A stretch of DNA of 64,000 bases from Draba incana (Eukaryota; Streptophyta; Magnoliopsida; Brassicales; Brassicaceae), in the NCBI GenBank assembly GCA_963576765.1, contig OY755203.1:15355190-15419189 (forward strand), given 5' to 3'. Each line of letters opens with the position of its first letter. Position 1 is the first letter of the stretch. The translations under genes were made by a program, and so were the position numbers. Shown one piece after another: positions 11,641-22,800 of this stretch. Below the pieces are notes generated by a model. It ran no database searches. It was not told where the DNA came from and saw only the letters and a list, made by a program, of their open reading frames with translations.

Positions 11641-11773
11641 ACAGAAGAAAAATTCAACTACGGCAAGTCAGTAGCGTAATCATCTGTACCAATCAGATTC
11701 CACGAAGAAAAACGAACTTTAGTTGGTCCTACACCAAAGACCAAATACCAGCCACAGTCGATTCTTTATCGTC

Positions 11774-11783
11774 TTTTTATATC
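11774..11783 (+). promoter_or_regulatory. TATA box of dioxygenase copy 2
   Basis: TTTTTATATC lies about 50 bp before the ATG in a context ('atcgtc' before, 'ttcattt' after) repeated ahead of copy 4 at 45575-45584. Upstream, 'ggtcctacaccaaagaccaa' corresponds to the 'cggcccyacac' block of the other copies. Confidence 0.6.
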
Positions 11784-11830
11784 TTCATTTTTGTTGCATA
11801 TTCTTCTAAGTATAACTCTTGAAATAAATA

Positions 11831-13081
11831 ATGTTGGCCAAAAATTCGATGGAATTCGATCCTTATACCGAGCGAAAAGCTTTCGATGAGACAAAAGAAG
11901 GAGTAAAAGGACTCGTGGATGCTAAAGTCACCGAAGTCCCACGTATCTTCCACGTCCCTCAAGGTTCCTTAACCGACAAGAAACACTCTGTTTCAGACCT
12001 AGAGATCCCTACCATCGACTTTGCAAGCGTCCACGTGGACAAAGAATCACGTGAAGCGGTCGTGGAGAAGGTCAGGCACGCGGCCGAGAAGTGGGGATTC
12101 TTTCAAGTGATCAATCATGGTGTTCCTGTAAACGTTCTTGAAGAGGTTATAGATGGAGTCCGTAGGTTTCACGAGGAAGATTCTGAGGTCAAGAAATCAT
12201 ACTTTTCGCGTGACTTTGTCAACAAAAAAGTTGTCTACAACAGTAATTTTGATCTATACAGTTCTGCGTCGGCTGTTAATTGGAGAGATACTATCTCTAG
12301 TTTCATGGCTCCAGATCCTCCATCTCCTGAAGAACTCCCAGTTGCTTGCAGGTAACGGAACAGGCTTTTTTGTTTTTGGATTAATATAAAAGAAGCAAGA
12401 GTTTTTTAGATGATTGTTGATTGTCTCAGGGATGCTATGTTTGAATACTCAAAGCATGTGATGAGTTTAGGCGGTTTGCTCTTTGAGCTTCTCTCTGAAG
12501 CACTAGGTTTGAGATCTGATATCTTTAAGAGTATGGATTGCTTGAAGACTTTGATTATAGTCTGCCATTATTACCCACCTTGTCCACAACCTGACCTAAC
12601 TTTGGGGACAAGTAAACACTCAGACAACGCTTTCCTCACGCTTCTTCTTCAAGACAACATTGGTGGTCTTCAAATTCTTCATCAAGACTCTTGGATCAAT
12701 GTGGCTCCTCTTCATGGGGCTCTCGTCATCAACATCGGAGATTTCTTGCAGGTAAAGTAAGAATATGGACAAACAAATACATTAAAGGTGAATGTCTTTT
12801 CTATATACATGTTGAGTTTGATTTTGCAGATATTAACGAACGATAAGTTTGTAAGTGTGGAGCATAGAGTGCTTGCGAATAAACAAGGACCAAGGATTTC
12901 AGTAGCAAGCTTTTTCAGCTCAGGTATACTTCCAAATTCCACAATTTATGGACCGATAAAAGAACTCGTGTCCGAAGAAAACCCTCCAAAGTACAGAGAC
13001 ATAACCATTACAGAGTACACAGAGGGATACTTTAAGAAGGGTCTTGATGGAACATCGCATCTCTTAAAATTTAGGATATGA
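11831..13081 (+). CDS. 2-oxoglutarate/Fe(II) dioxygenase, ACC-oxidase homolog, copy 2 (intact)
   Basis: Exons 11831-12351, 12430-12751 and 12830-13081, joined by GT-AG introns of 78 bp each, give 364 residues, the usual length for plant 1-aminocyclopropane-1-carboxylate oxidase homologs. The N-terminal dioxygenase domain contains IPTIDF (59-64) and WGFFQVINHGV (88-98). The jelly-roll core has HYYPPCPQP (220-228), iron ligands His237 and Asp239 (HSD) and His293 (VEHRV), and the 2-oxoglutarate-binding Arg303 and Ser305 (RIS). It is a soluble oxidase with no signal peptide. These homologs are not ACC oxidases proper, and their substrates are mostly unknown. It is the only complete member of this four-copy array, with its own TATA box and the conserved 5' block. 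Start choice: this ATG is shared by all copies. Confidence 0.93.
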
Positions 13082-14270
13082 ACAAAGTAACCAAGAAAAT
13101 CAGAAATAAATTTGCGTGTTTCTTAGTATCAGTTACTTTGTTCTTGGCTCTGAAAAAGCCAATGTACCCAAAAATATATAAAAAGAATTGCGTGTGTAAA
13201 TGTGTTGAGTTACTCTGTATTTGGACCTTCGTACTTTACAAATACGTATCAGACTACATATTATTCTTATCAGACTAAATACGTATCGCTGCATCTGTAA
13301 ACAACCAATGCAAAAAAAAAAAGTTAGATTATACACTAGATACGAACCCAAAATTGAAACGGTTTTTAATTTCCTGAGAACTCAACCTTGTAATCGCTGA
13401 AACTATTGCTCATCCATTCCGGTAATCGACAACGGACAAGTAAACCCTTGAATCGGAACAGTTACGGAACGAAATAAAAAGAAATGAACAGTTACAAGAA
13501 ACGTCGCCTCGTTTAAATAGCTAAAAGGTATCAGTTTTTTTCGACTTTGATATGAACTTATGTAGAGACATCTGTAGAAAACTGGCGGAGGTTGCGTACA
13601 TAGGAAAGTAAGTCGTTTGGAAGCACAAACGACAGGCGCGTGGGGGTATTTGCGTCTGAAATTTGTAGAAAGTGTTAAGCCCATTAAGGAAAACCGAGAA
13701 GTGTTAAAAAACAAAGGCCCGTTAACAAAAGTGTTAAATCAACATATTATTTTCATATAAATTTAGAAAAAAGTATGAAACTCATACAATGTATCAGCTG
13801 ACTACTTAAAGAAAAGTGTTTTCAAAGTCACGAGTTCGAACTCATGCACACTTAAATATCATTGTAAGTGCATAGCAACAATTTTAACGAGATTTAGCAA
13901 CTGCCTACCTTGTTGAAGATATTTCTTAAACATAATTACAATTGGTGTTATCTAGGGTTTACACGGCCTTAAAAAATTCCTTTTACCTTGTTCTCGATCT
14001 ACATTCAACTCACTATATGATCCTCGGATCAACAACGCGTACATGTGTTAGATCATGTTTATCCAATTGTTGTTATAGATAGGATAACTTGTCCTCCTCC
14101 TCCTTAAAATAAAGTCTTTAATCTCATCCACTATTGAGAATTTATGGTCAAGTGGCCAAAATTTGAATTCAAATTCAACTGCAAATCTTTCTAACTCATA
14201 TCCTGGCAGTACTGTTAAGTGTTAACCAGGTAAAAACTCTCTGGTTCAAATTCTGACGATTAGTTAGACA
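13082..14270. other. Spacer 3' of copy 2 into 5' flank of copy 3
   Basis: 13082-13270 is 3' flank shared with copies 1 and 4. 13400-13740 is unique; on the minus strand it looks like a promoter/5'-leader scrap, with GGCCCATTAA-like and AAAGGCCCG boxes near 13680-13730, but it has no sustained coding sequence. 13760-14090 matches 50490-50820 downstream of copy 4. 14140-14270 is the distal 5' flank of copy 3, cut by the Helitron-like element after 14270. Confidence 0.5.
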
Positions 14271-15780
14271 TCTTATTATATAAAGCTTGATGCATCAAAC
14301 ATAATAATTAACACGATTGCGACACGTGTCAAATCGATCGATTCGAGATTTTGACACGTGTTAAATTTGTTTCCAATTATATATCATACAAATCTCATTC
14401 TTTTTTAAAAACTTATATATCTATAGTTATCAAGTAGATTATAAAAGGGTGATTCTAAAAAATGCCACTATTTTCTGAAATGTTCCAAAAATACCATTTT
14501 TTTTCTTCAAATTTCAAAAATACCACAAAATTAAAATGAAGTTTGAACATTTAAAACTCAATCATGAACCTCAAACTCAAACCCTACTCCCTAAAACTAT
14601 ACCCTAATTTGGGAATAGTTAACTCAAACCCAAAATTTTTAATCACAAATCTATTAAAAATCAATTTTTGTATTTGTAATATTTTTAAAAACTATTGAAA
14701 AAGTGGTACTTTTGGAATTTTTCAAAAAATGGTGATATATTAGAAAATCCCTCATTATAAAAATCGATATACATATAAATCGATAAGTTCTAATGAATAA
14801 TTCATTTAAATAATGAGTTGATAAGTTAGGTTTATTCTTTTAATTTTTATATATTATATGTCTCGGTTTTACTCTTTTCAAACAATTTTTTTTTTTTTTC
14901 CTGACATGGTTTAGATGAAATATGTTTGAAGATTTTCTCATAAAATATTAATTGATACACATATATTTTTTTTAATTCAGATACAGTAAGGTTTACATAC
15001 CCAAATCTTTATAAATTATAACAATTTTTCTTTATATAAAATTTTTTTTTTGCTCTCTCAATCTTCTCACCAAACATTTTTTAATTTCGATAATCTCTTC
15101 AACAAACGTTATTTCAGCTTTTTATTAGAAAAATAACATCGATTACTTTATTTTTTTTAAAGGTGAGATACATTATGACGATCTATTTTAGTTTGTGAGA
15201 TTAATAAAAAAATTCTAACTCTATTTTGTTTTATTCTATTTTTTTACAACACATATATCGTCACATCAATGATTACTAAAAAAAAAATGTATTTAGTGTT
15301 ATATTATATTTTTAATAAACTAATGAACTTATAGGGATGGATTTTCTTCTACTAGATTAATAGGTTAGCATATTTTTATTTTATATCAATGAGAGTGTTA
15401 ATACAATATAACTTTATTTTAACGTAGAAAGAAAACACTATTCAAAGTTTTGTGCATCATTCGCTTTTGGAAAGCAATTGTGTGAAGAAAATCTTATTAA
15501 AATTTTCATTTTCTTAGTTTGTATTTAAAAATATGAGATTCAATTCGTTAAAATTTTGGAAAAATATATATATAAATATTTACATAATTAGGAAAAACTC
15601 AAGATAAAATGGTAATTTTTAAATTTATTTGATATCAACGTTTTTGATTTTATTTTGTTTACTTTCATTAGTGGTTTAAATTTTTTTTTTTAATTTTTAA
15701 TTTTTGACTTTCTATGGATTATAAAATACTTTGAATAATAAAATTTTATCACCTGCATATATGCAAATCTATTTATCTAG
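14271..15780 (+). mobile_element. Helitron-like non-autonomous element
   Basis: It starts with TC (TCTTATTATATAAAGC) and ends in CTAG. It sits between A (14270) and T (15781), which is Helitron insertion preference. Twelve bases before the end is a short perfect palindrome, GCATATATGC, in the position of the 3' hairpin, though less GC-rich than usual. The paralogous 5' flank of copy 2 has an uninterrupted 'gacataaaatatctttt' near 11521-11536 where this copy reads 'gaca', insertion, 'taacatata', so an empty site supports both ends. Length is 1510 bp including a nested MITE; no coding sequence. Confidence 0.68.
14446..14753. mobile_element. MITE nested in the Helitron-like element, 308 bp
   Basis: Long imperfect terminal inverted repeats (left AGGGTGATTCTAAAAAATG; right, reversed, GAGGGATTTTCTAATATA) are flanked by an 8-bp duplication ATTATAAA at 14438-14445 and 14754-14761. 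Inside, both halves carry 'ccaaaa(a/g)taccac'-like text in opposite orientation. It is non-coding; class hAT or MULE is undecided. Confidence 0.72.
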
Positions 15781-16048
15781 TAACATATAAACTCTTTTCG
15801 AATTAATTAACATATTATAAATCCATTTTTCGGTAGTTGAGAAACCCTCAAATTTCTCTCCTCAATTCCAGCACTCAAATTTCGGTAAGTAAAGGTGAGT
15901 CAGGGGCAATATGCATAATTAAGTAATTAATCCTTAGTAAAACATAAGTGGAAACAAAATATTTAACTACGACAAGTCACTAAAAGTAATAAGTCAGTGA
16001 GAGAGAGAGAGATATAAACGGACATAATCGGCCCCACACATGAAACAC
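15781..16048 (+). promoter_or_regulatory. Distal promoter of dioxygenase copy 3, cut by Gypsy-A
   Basis: From about 15905 it matches the copy-1 upstream sequence ('cataattaagtaattaatcc', 'cggacataatcggccccac', 'acatgaaa'). It breaks off at 16048 and resumes at 35356 ('aacaccaaactccaacc'). AACAC (16044-16048) is the left target duplication of Gypsy-A. Confidence 0.7.
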
Positions 16049-16143
16049 TGATATGTGCTGTAATCAAATCTCTCAATCAATGAAACTTCCTTCTTTATTT
16101 AGGGAAAACGTACAAATCTCTCAAACGTATTGATCCGTAGAAA

Positions 16144-16664
16144 ATGGGCAATATTTCTAGAAGTTCGAGTGGTTCATCAACAGCTCGAGACAGAAGAAAA
16201 GGAAGAGTGGTTGGTATGCCAAAGAGATGTTGGTGTGGTAGTGAAATTGCGGAAAAAATTTCGAAATCGGAGGCAAATCCGTATCGGAGGTACTATCGAT
16301 GTGCATTGGCTTCTGCACGTAAGGTAATGTGGTTCATTTGGTGTTTATTTCAATTACCATTTCAAATTCGTAGCTCAATCACAGTTCCAATTCGTATCTC
16401 AATTGGCATTTGGTTTTTGTTCTTCTAGCTTGTTAATGATAATCATTTTTCAAGTGGGTTGATGAGGCAACATTGGATGAGATCTCATTGTTGCGTACGG
16501 CCGAGAGAATGGAGATTGAGAAGATGGAAATGAAGATAGAGAAAGACATCTTTGAGAGAGTAGAAGAAGCAATGCTTGAAGCCAAATATACTATGAAAAA
16601 GATGATGGTTCTTGTATGTTTAGGATGTGTGCTTATTTTTGTGTGTGGTAAGCTAATAGGTTAA
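16144..16664 (+). pseudogene. GRF-type zinc-finger protein of the MULE (probable frameshift)
   Basis: Exon 1 (16144-16323) encodes a Ser-rich start then PKRCWCGSEI, NPYRRYYRC, the C-x-C and R-x-x-R-C pattern of a GRF zinc finger, which binds nucleic acid. After a GT-AG intron, exon 2 (16429-16664) encodes KWVDEATLDEI, a coiled-coil-like Glu/Lys-rich stretch, and a C-terminal hydrophobic segment (MVLVCLGCVLIFVCGKLIG). The two exons do not join in frame: the T run near 16444-16450 appears one base short before KWVDEA. I infer a 1-bp frameshift, or a splice site I have misplaced. Similar small genes commonly ride with Brassicaceae MULEs. Confidence 0.68.
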
Positions 16665-17028
16665 GACAATGTTAAAGTTTTTGTTCCCTTGTTAAGACAA
16701 GATTCAAGTCACTGTTTGTTAAGACAATGTTCTAGTTTGTGTTTGTTAAAACAATGTTAATGTTTGCAGGTTAGTTTGTGTTTCGGTTTGTATGTGAGTA
16801 TTTTGAAAATCAAATCAAGTAAGTGAACACAAGAAAAACTAAACCGAAATACCATTACAAAAGCAAAAAGCATAAGTTCAAATGTCATAAGCCATTGCCA
16901 AAACACAAAAGCATAAGCATAAACACAAAATCCAAAGGTCACTAGCCATTACCAAAACACATAAGCATAAGCTTAACCCGATCAACCAAATTTCAATAGC
17001 CATAACTAAAGTCATAAGCATGAAACAT

Positions 17029-18885
17029 TCAAAGTTGAGTGAGAGTCCCTTGAGAAGGTTGAGGTGTTTGAGATGCCCCATTGGCTTGAGTTCCTTGAGC
17101 AGTTTGAGAAGATTCACCTTGAGCAGTCGACAAGTAACAACATAACAAAAGATTTCTGATTAGAAACATATCAAAAGATTTCATTAAGAAGGATAGATTA
17201 TAGATTACAAGTACCTCTGTCTTTTTGTAAAACCTAGAGTTGTGGCCTGTTTTAAAGCAAACACTGCAAGTGATGACCCTTTTCACATTTTTAGGTGCTT
17301 TCTTTGTGGGAGACTCATTTACACTCTTCTTCCTTTTGTTATCCTTCCTGTCCTGCACCAATTCAGGATTAGGAATCACCTTTCCCTCACCTCCATTCAG
17401 CCAGAACTTCCATCTTCTAAGAGGAATTACACCTTCCTCATAAGTTTTCCTCCAATTGAATGTCTTAAACTAGTGAGCCAAATAATCCTCACCCACTAAC
17501 TTCTTATCAAGAATAACTCCTTAAGCATGCTCACACGGAATTCCTGTGATCTAAAACCTTCTACATGTGCAAGTTCTATTTGCTAAGCTAACTCTATATC
17601 CACAACCATGGAGATATACTCCATATGTGTTATTAGTGCTCTTAGTTACTGTGCACATAGCTGCTTCCTCATGTAAAACCTCCAGACACTCACTAACATA
17701 AGGTGTGTAAGTACCAGTGTGCAAGCATGCTTCAACATCTCTTTTAGCAATCCTCACCATTGCTAATGTAGCAATTGCCTCTAACATTGGCACCAATGTC
17801 TTCTCTCTAGCTTTGGCAATGGTTTTGTTGAAGGATTCAGTTGAGTTGTTCTCCACATCTTCACAACATTGATCTCCAATCTTGAAAAAGGCCTTACACC
17901 ATGTCTCAGGCTTAGTCTTTTGCACATCAGCAAACAAAGCAGAATCATACACTAAGATTCTATCTAGATTAACCCTATATTCCGGCTCATTGTAGCTCGA
18001 AGCTAACTGCCATAACAAGTATTTCATGTCAGGTTTTTTCCCATGCTTAGACTTCAAATGGCTATAGATGTGTCTGACACCCATTCTATGCTCAACTCTA
18101 GGCAGTAGAAGATGCACAGCTTTGATCAATCCCTGCAAATAAACAAAACAACATAAGCTTCTATTACTACACATAAACAGAACAACATAAGCCATAAGCT
18201 TCTACTACTACACATAAACAGAACAACATAAGCTGAAATAAAGTAGCTTACATACCTTCTGCCTATCAGAGATCATAATGAACCCTTCTCCATCTCCTAG
18301 ATCCAAATCAATCTTGATATGGTTCAAAAACCACTCCCAATTATCAAAGTTCTCAGCAGGCACAACAGCCCATGCCACAAGGTATATCGCATTATACGCA
18401 TCTCGACCTAAAGCTACCAATACTTGGCCTTTCAGATTAGCCCTCATGAAACTACCATCTAAACCTATAAGAGGCCTACACAATTTCTTCCATCATCACC
18501 TAAGATTGTCAAAGCAAACATAAAATCTATTAAAAACGTCTTCACCATCTTCATTAGTAATACATTCAACCTCAACTGCCAAATTAGGGTTTCAATCAAG
18601 AATCTCACCCTTTTAATTACGGATAAGAGCAAATTGCTCTGCATATTCTTTCTCAAACTAATCGAAAGCTTTGTACCTTGCTTGCTAGCATTGACCTCTA
18701 GACACAATGATCTTCCATATCTCCTTTATAATTTCTTCAAGCTTCATCGGCTTAAAGTAATGTGGATCGGCTCTGATTTTGTCTAGAAATAAACGCGCAA
18801 TCACCGGAGTCCTAAACATCTCACACTTCCTATTTGGAATACAAGAATGCTCACTATGAAATTTTTTCACCTTCCACTTACCCAT
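17029..18885 (-). pseudogene. MuDR-type (MURA) transposase
   Basis: From the minus-strand ATG at 18885, an N-terminal MuDR DNA-binding region (WKVKKFHSEHSC) is followed by a section with stops (18710-18490). Then comes the MULE transposase core in 18483-18256 (GLDGSFMRANLKGQ, WAVVPAENFDNWEWFL, ISDRQK). An intron follows, then 18133-17551 with RHIYSHLKSKHG, NSTESFNK and the start of a SWIM zinc finger (CTCRRF, stop, ITGIPCEHA), so a stop falls inside the C-x-C...C-x-H motif. A degenerate zinc knuckle (CSVCFKTGHNSRFY, last Cys lost) lies near 17260. The DDE Asp and Glu residues are recognisable but the gene is broken at several points. Confidence 0.8.
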
Positions 18886-20099
18886 TTTTCGAAAGATTGA
18901 ACAATATATACGCCACGGATAAGAGTCTTTCTATCCTCCAACACATCGGAAACCAGTTTTCACAGGATCGTAATGTATTGTCTTATGTTTCTTCAACTGT
19001 TTATCGCATAATCAAGCACCGCCTCTTTAAATGCAGCTCCATTGATGAACACTTGGTCAAGGTACAAAATTCTATTTCCTCTTCGAACATCTTCTCGTCT
19101 TGCAAACTCACGCCGTATTTCCTCATCGTCATCGCTATCAGCATCAGGACACACGTTGTGTCTAATCAAAAGTTCATCGAAGAAATCAAGTAGAGCTTGT
19201 TCAAGGTCAAATTGCCTCCTCTCCTCTCGATCCTCTCTATCTTAGGGTGCATCAGCAGTCGAAATTGGAGCCCCCAAGGCCAGTTCATCCTCAATTGTTG
19301 AATATCAAGACGATTTAGAGGTTTGATTTTGAAAATTAAAGAATGAAAAAACTAGGGTTCCTCGAGTGAGAGAGAGAGTGAATTGGGGATTTTTTTTTTT
19401 ACCCGATAAAAAATTAGTTTACCGTTACAACCGGGTTGATTTTGGTTCACTGTTTGCTAATCGGGTCATTTAGTGGTTAATTCACGGTTTACTGTTTCTC
19501 AAACAGTTCACTAATTGGTCTTGGTCTACAGTAAACCATGGTTAAACGGATTAAGGGAAACTAATCAATTCATATTATTTGTGTGGTGAATGGAAAGAGA
19601 AAACTCAGAAATGGGGTGAAATAGATGGCAAAATTATAATCCGTGGTGTTATAATACGACCAAAATATTTGAGGTCTATGTAGGAGGATAAGTTTCAAAC
19701 GGAGGGGGGGGGGGGGGGGGGGGGGGGCCCTTTATTTATCTCACAGACACGTATTACAAACCAAAGAAAAAGTCTCAAGAACAGATACATATGAATAAAA
19801 TAAAAAATCAACCACTAGAGATAACATAGTGCTTCTCACTCTCCTCTTCCTCCAAAATAATCAACCAAGTGATAAAGTCAAATCCTAACAAATGTAATCT
19901 TTAAATAACAACTCTGCACAAGCTGTATTGACCATGTGCTATTTATTTGAATGGCGTATCCCTTCTTTCTAGATTCTTCTGCTCAACTGCTGAGTCACTA
20001 CCTCTGAGTCAGACTTTAGCTGTTTTTGTACCAACCTTGTTGTTCCTTCACCTATACTGATATAGTATAGGTTCACTTTCCTCCACAGATGTAACAATA

Positions 20100-20489
20100 C
20101 ACTCCCCTTTGAAGCTGGCCTTGTCCTTAAAGTCAAAGTGTGGGAATTGATTATGAATAACCCCTTTCCATTCCTATGTACAGTCACATAGTGGCAGTCC
20201 TTTCCACTCGATGAGGTTCCTTGTCCTCTAACCTGATTGATGCGTTGTCCTATCACAACCTATGGTTCAACTTCTAAAATCCATCCTGCACTGAGTTGAG
20301 GAGGCAATGAGACAAGTTCCAAGGAACTCCTAATCGCCAACTTCAACTAGGACAAATGGAATGTGTGATGGATTTTTGCTTCAGGTGGCAAGACTAGTTT
20401 GTAAGCCATAACTTATACCCTTTCTACCACTGCAAAAGGTCCATAATATTTTTGTGCCAGCTTCTCATTACTGCTTCTAGCCAATGTAT
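20100..20489 (-). pseudogene. Gypsy-A integrase C-terminus and chromodomain-like tail
   Basis: On the minus strand, SNEKLAQKYYGPF and KIHHTFH (integrase C-terminal region, about 20480-20350) are followed by EWKGLP, a stop where Trp is expected, and QFPHFDFKDKA (20230-20110). That is the last part of a chromodomain plus the polyprotein end typical of chromoviruses. Several stops interrupt it. Confidence 0.65.
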
Positions 20490-21454
20490 GACATGATCCT
20501 GGAGAGGATATCAGCCCAAGGAGTCACTTCGTTGGTTGATTTTATTCAGATAAAAGGGATTCTTTGATGATGCAGCAGATAGAAGATGAATGGTTGAATT
20601 TGGGGGTGTATGCGTTGAATCGAAACATAATGGATGCAGTGGATGATTGATAGATTAGTGATTTCGTGAATGATGAACACATGAACATAACATAATGGAT
20701 TGAGAGAAACTTTCAAGAGTTGCGGATGTCTCTTAAACTTTAGCTTGTTCTCGATTGGGATAAAAGCACCAAAGTAAGAACAAGTTATATGGATATTACA
20801 CACCATACAGATCAAACAAAGATAAAAGGTTCGAGAATAAATGTTTGATAAGCTTCAGAAATGAGAATACAAGAATTTAAATAGAGAAGAAGAGGAAGAG
20901 AGAAGTCTTGGAACAAGCTCCAAGATTGCCTAGAAAATGAAAACATAATTAAAGTTAGAATTTGAAAAGATAAAACCAAAATAACCATTGAAGTTCTAAT
21001 TTTCATCACTTTCTTTGGGCTGGAAATTAGGCACTTGATTTGAGCTTATTTTGGACTTGAAATTGGCATACAATAGGCTGGACTTGATGGCTAACACCTT
21101 GGAAGGTTTTCTGAAGATTGTGGCATGGTCTTGATCATCAAATGGGTGATTTGGATGTGAATCATTTGCCTCATTAAAAACCTTTTTTTGGAAAACCAAT
21201 TGAGACAAAACTAAAGATAAGGACAAAGAGTACAAATGAGACACATACCCATTTGTTTATCATATATCAAAACCAATAAGGTTTAGATAACTTCTTTTCC
21301 TAATATCCCTCAACTACAAGCTGCTCCTTAGCTCTATTTTTCTCAGCTTTAAACTGCTCCTTAGTTCTATTTTCCTTATCTACAAGCTACTCCTCGAGTT
21401 CTTCAAGTCTTTCTTCACGTTTCAAGTCTTTTGTGCTTGGCAAGATCATATTAG
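20490..21454. mobile_element. 965-bp insertion in Gypsy-A integrase, class unclear
   Basis: It is flanked by TGTAT at 20485-20489 and 21455-21459. Removing it plus one repeat restores continuous Gypsy integrase reading on the minus strand (LKPYRQHT then LARSSNEKLAQ). The minus strand of the insert encodes a short Glu/Lys-rich coiled-coil piece (21450-21310; RLEELEE, AEKNRAKEQ). It then has text like the 3' end of Copia interiors ('ttttgtctcaattggtttt', 'aaggtttttaatgaggca', near 21215-21170) and an LTR-like AT-rich remainder. It may be a non-autonomous retroelement. Confidence 0.55.
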
Positions 21455-21459
21455 TGTAT

Positions 21460-22800
21460 GTTGCCTATACGGTTTAAGCTTGAGGAACACCAAATCTCCC
21501 ACTGCAAATTCCACCTCTCTTATGTGGTTATCAACTTCTTTCTTCACTATCTACTAAGCTCTTGTTAGATATTGATGGATCACCTCCAGCATGGCATCCC
21601 TTTCCTACAATCTTTCCTCTAGAACAACATTTGTGGTAGACTCTGGTTCATACTTAAGGAGAAAAGGAGGGTCCCTACTATACACTGCCTTGAAATGAGA
21701 CATTTGGATGGCCGTAAGAAATGAAGTATTGTAACTATACTCAGCCTAAGGTAGAAAACTAACCCAACGAGATGGTTTATCGCTGCAGAAACAACGCCAA
21801 AAATTCTCTAACCCTCTGTTTGTCATCTCTGTATGTCCATCCGATTACAGATGATAGGAGGTGTTGAAGGATAGATTAGTTCCTGCCAGCCTAAATAACT
21901 CTGTCCAAAATTTCCCTATGAAGACCTTGCCTCTATCTGACACTAGTATTCTTGGGAATCCATGGAGACTCACCACTTTCTGAATAAACACCACATCAAT
22001 TCCAGTAGCTTTAAACTGTCGTTCAACCGAATGAAGTGGCCATATTTACTCAATATGTCAACTACCACCATGATCACACTGTATCCTTCTGAGGTAGGCA
22101 ATCTCTCTATGAAGTCCATAGAGACGTCCTCCCAAGCATTGTTGGGGATGGGCAGAGGTTGTAACAGTCCAGCAGGAGCCAGGGCAGAGGTTGTTGGGCA
22201 TGGACAGTGTTTTTGGAAAACTTGACAGGCAGACACATACTCCCTTATGTCCTTCATCATTTTCTTCCAGAAGAACAAAGAACTAATTCTTTTCTGAGTC
22301 TTCAAAATGCCACCATGACCCCCCAACTGGACTATGACGAAATTATCTCAAAACCACCCTAAGTAGAGGAGAAGAAGCAGGTAAGACAAGTTTACCTTGT
22401 ATAAGGAGTCTTCCCTGCACAACTTCAAAGTCTGGATGAGACAAAGCATATGTCTGCACTTCCTCCTTAAACTTCCTGAGATCACTGTCCTTGTCCACAT
22501 ATGTTATGATCTGCTCCAGTTGTATAGTTATTGGCACAGACAATGCAAAGAGTTATGGTAAGACCTCCTTCCTAAATAACGCATTTGCTGCCTTGTTTTC
22601 TAATCCAGGCTTGTAATGGATGTCAAAGTCAAACCCGAGGATTTTTGTTAACCACGTTTAATATTCCATGTTGATTTCCCTTTGCTCCAAGAGGAATTTT
22701 AGACTCTTCAGGTCTGTACGCACCAAGAACTTCCTCCCCACATGGTAATGCCTCTACTTCTGTATGGCAAATATAATTGCCATCAACTCCCTTTCATAAA
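21460..22800 (-). pseudogene. Gypsy-A integrase
   Basis: Minus-strand pieces: 22543-22343 contains LSHPDFEVVQGRLLIQGKLVLP, the region before the integrase zinc finger. 22326-21970 contains GGHGGILKTQKR, the CQVFQKHC zinc-finger end, LLQPLPIPNNAWEDVSMDFIERLP with the first catalytic Asp, and FIRL. Later text near 21960-21860 (RILVSDRGKVFI-like) holds the second Asp region, and 21480-21510 holds GDLVFLKLKPYRQ. Stops and frameshifts are common, so no product is expected. Confidence 0.75.

Larger units (their letters stand above)
16102..19729 (-). mobile_element. Mutator-like element (MULE) with transposase and GRF zinc-finger gene
   Basis: A perfect 9-bp TSD, CTTTATTTA, at 16093-16101 and 19730-19738 is the Mutator signature. 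The minus strand encodes a MuDR-type transposase and the plus strand a GRF zinc-finger protein of the kind that accompanies plant MULEs. Long terminal inverted repeats are not evident: the left end reads GGGAAAACGTAC, and the right end is a 24-base G run (19704-19727). It may be a non-TIR MULE, or the right end may be misassembled. Confidence 0.85.
16049..20096 (-). repeat. Gypsy-A 3' LTR, split by the MULE
   Basis: Pieces 16049-16101 and 19739-20096, with one TSD copy removed, match the right LTR at 34945-35355 along their whole length ('gtaatcaaatctctcaatc' through 'tatactgatatagtatagg' to 'tgtaaca'). Confidence 0.88.

Noticed and set aside
13403..13714. 103-codon minus-strand gene
   Set aside because: No recognisable domain; it reads through promoter-like boxes and ends at once after a plausible leader ATG. 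It looks like a non-coding upstream scrap.
13800..13870. SINE suggested by GAGTTCGAACTC
   Set aside because: The phrase recurs at 50555 only because it lies in the duplicated 3' flank; no A-box, poly(A) or target duplication is visible.
14570..14610. Interstitial telomere repeats (CCCTAAA-like)
   Set aside because: The text has irregular spacing and lies inside the MITE at 14446-14753; there is no tandem array of the seven-base telomere unit.
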